Positions 13,180-13,627 of a stretch of 13,627 nucleotides of DNA are shown piece by piece (position 1 is the stretch's first letter; the number at the start of each line of letters is the position of its first letter). The stretch spans positions 1 through 13,627 of the forward strand of contig SFHC01000031.1 of assembly GCA_004555725.1 (NCBI GenBank), in the 5' to 3' direction. The DNA comes from [Eubacterium] saphenum. Its GTDB lineage: Bacteria > Bacillota > Clostridia > Peptostreptococcales > Anaerovoracaceae. The notes beneath the pieces are model-generated. The model saw nothing but the letters and a program-made list of their open reading frames with translations, was not told where the DNA came from and ran no database searches. Both the position numbers and the translations under genes were made by a program.

Positions 13180-13627
13180 TTATTTTGCAATTTGCTTTTT
13201 GTATACGGCTTTTGTAAGCAGAATAAGCACAATTCCAACGGCTGCGATCACACCTGCTATCCAGAATGCACGATTATACGAACCTGTACTCTGGAAAATA
13301 TTCGATGCAATCATTGGTCCTACGAACGAAGCTGCTGTATATCCTGCAAAAAGTAAAGCATAGTTATTGGTGAAATACTTCTGACCAAACAAATCACTTG
13401 TAAGCGCCGGAAGGGTAGTCATAATGCCGCCAAATCCAATGCCTACGATCAAAAGCACAATCATAAATGATACGAAATTGCTTGCTTTTCCAAAGAAAAA
13501 CAGCATGTCAACTGCAGTCATTGCCATAAGAATAAGCTGAGTATTTAATCTGCCTAACTTGTCCGAAACTGTTCCAAACAAGAATCGGCCGATGAAATTT
13601 CCAACAGCTAAGACCGCCACCTGTAAC
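13180..13627 (-). CDS. MFS transporter, oxalate:formate antiporter (OFA)-like, C-terminal part
   Basis: The last 148 or so residues of a 12-helix major facilitator transporter; the rest lies beyond the right edge. Visible are the 'GNFIGRFLFGTVSDKLGR' loop, corresponding to the second MFS signature between helices 8 and 9, followed by four further hydrophobic helices, the segment GFGGIMTTLPALTSDLFG typical of the OFA family, then 'YTAASFVGPMIA', and a short basic tail. OFA proteins exchange or take up small carboxylates such as oxalate, formate or lactate across the inner membrane; the substrate is not determinable here. The frame continues to the window edge without a start, so the gene is partial by position, not by damage. 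A terminator follows, and a FadR-type regulator is next on the same strand. Confidence 0.85.
   Translation of the reverse strand, partial: LQVAVLAVGNFIGRFLFGTVSDKLGRLNTQLILMAMTAVDMLFFFGKASNFVSFMIVLLIVGIGFGGIMTTLPALTSDLFGQKYFTNNYALLFAGYTAASFVGPMIASNIFQSTGSYNRAFWIAGVIAAVGIVLILLTKAVYKKQIAK

Noticed and set aside
1..13627. CRISPR arrays, insertion sequences, prophage or defence genes
   Set aside because: No regularly spaced repeats, transposase or integrase motifs, or defence domains were seen. Nearly all the coding space is housekeeping genes.

Overview
The window looks like a chromosomal segment of a Gram-positive Bacillota, most likely class Clostridia. The evidence is strong AGGAGG-type ribosome binding sites, sigma-A-like promoters, and a recognisable version of the conserved glmU-prs-pth-mfd-hup-rqcP neighbourhood. 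The family cannot be fixed from the sequence. Every convincing gene lies on the minus strand, so the biological order runs from high to low coordinates.

Right part (about 11.5-13.6 kb): the C-terminal part of an OFA-type major facilitator transporter runs off the right edge and ends at an inverted-repeat terminator. After a gene-free stretch comes a FadR-subfamily GntR regulator. A 579-bp gap follows, holding a candidate plus-strand small RNA (promoter, operator-like direct repeats, terminator), a large palindrome, and the pyruvate kinase promoter with a structured leader. Pyruvate kinase (glycolysis) is next.

Central part (2.7-10.0 kb): an extended -10 promoter drives murC (UDP-MurNAc:L-Ala ligase). 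murC overlaps by one base a stand-alone left-handed beta-helix acetyltransferase equal to the C-terminal half of GlmU. Then come prs (PRPP synthetase), pth (peptidyl-tRNA hydrolase), mfd (transcription-repair coupling factor) and an MtaD-like amidohydrolase. Gaps are short or genes overlap, as in an operon, with one strong hairpin between prs and pth. Peptidoglycan precursor synthesis, nucleotide precursor supply, translation salvage and DNA repair are thus co-transcribed, as in many Bacillota. Compared with the order known from Clostridium (murC-purR-spoVG-glmU-prs...pth-mfd...spoVT-mazG-hup-rqcP-yabP-yabQ-divIC), the purR, spoVG, spoVT, mazG, yabP, yabQ and divIC positions are empty and GlmU lacks its uridyltransferase half.

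Left part (1-1.4 kb): hup (HU protein) has its own promoter and terminators, followed by rqcP (ribosome quality control). The leftmost 300 bp hold two strong and one weaker tandem minus-strand promoters and a leader typical of a ribosomal RNA operon. The RNA genes themselves would lie just beyond the left edge. The most interesting items are the split GlmU in a contracted operon, the candidate plus-strand RNA, the perfect palindrome upstream of pyk, and an unexplained open frame after the amidohydrolase.
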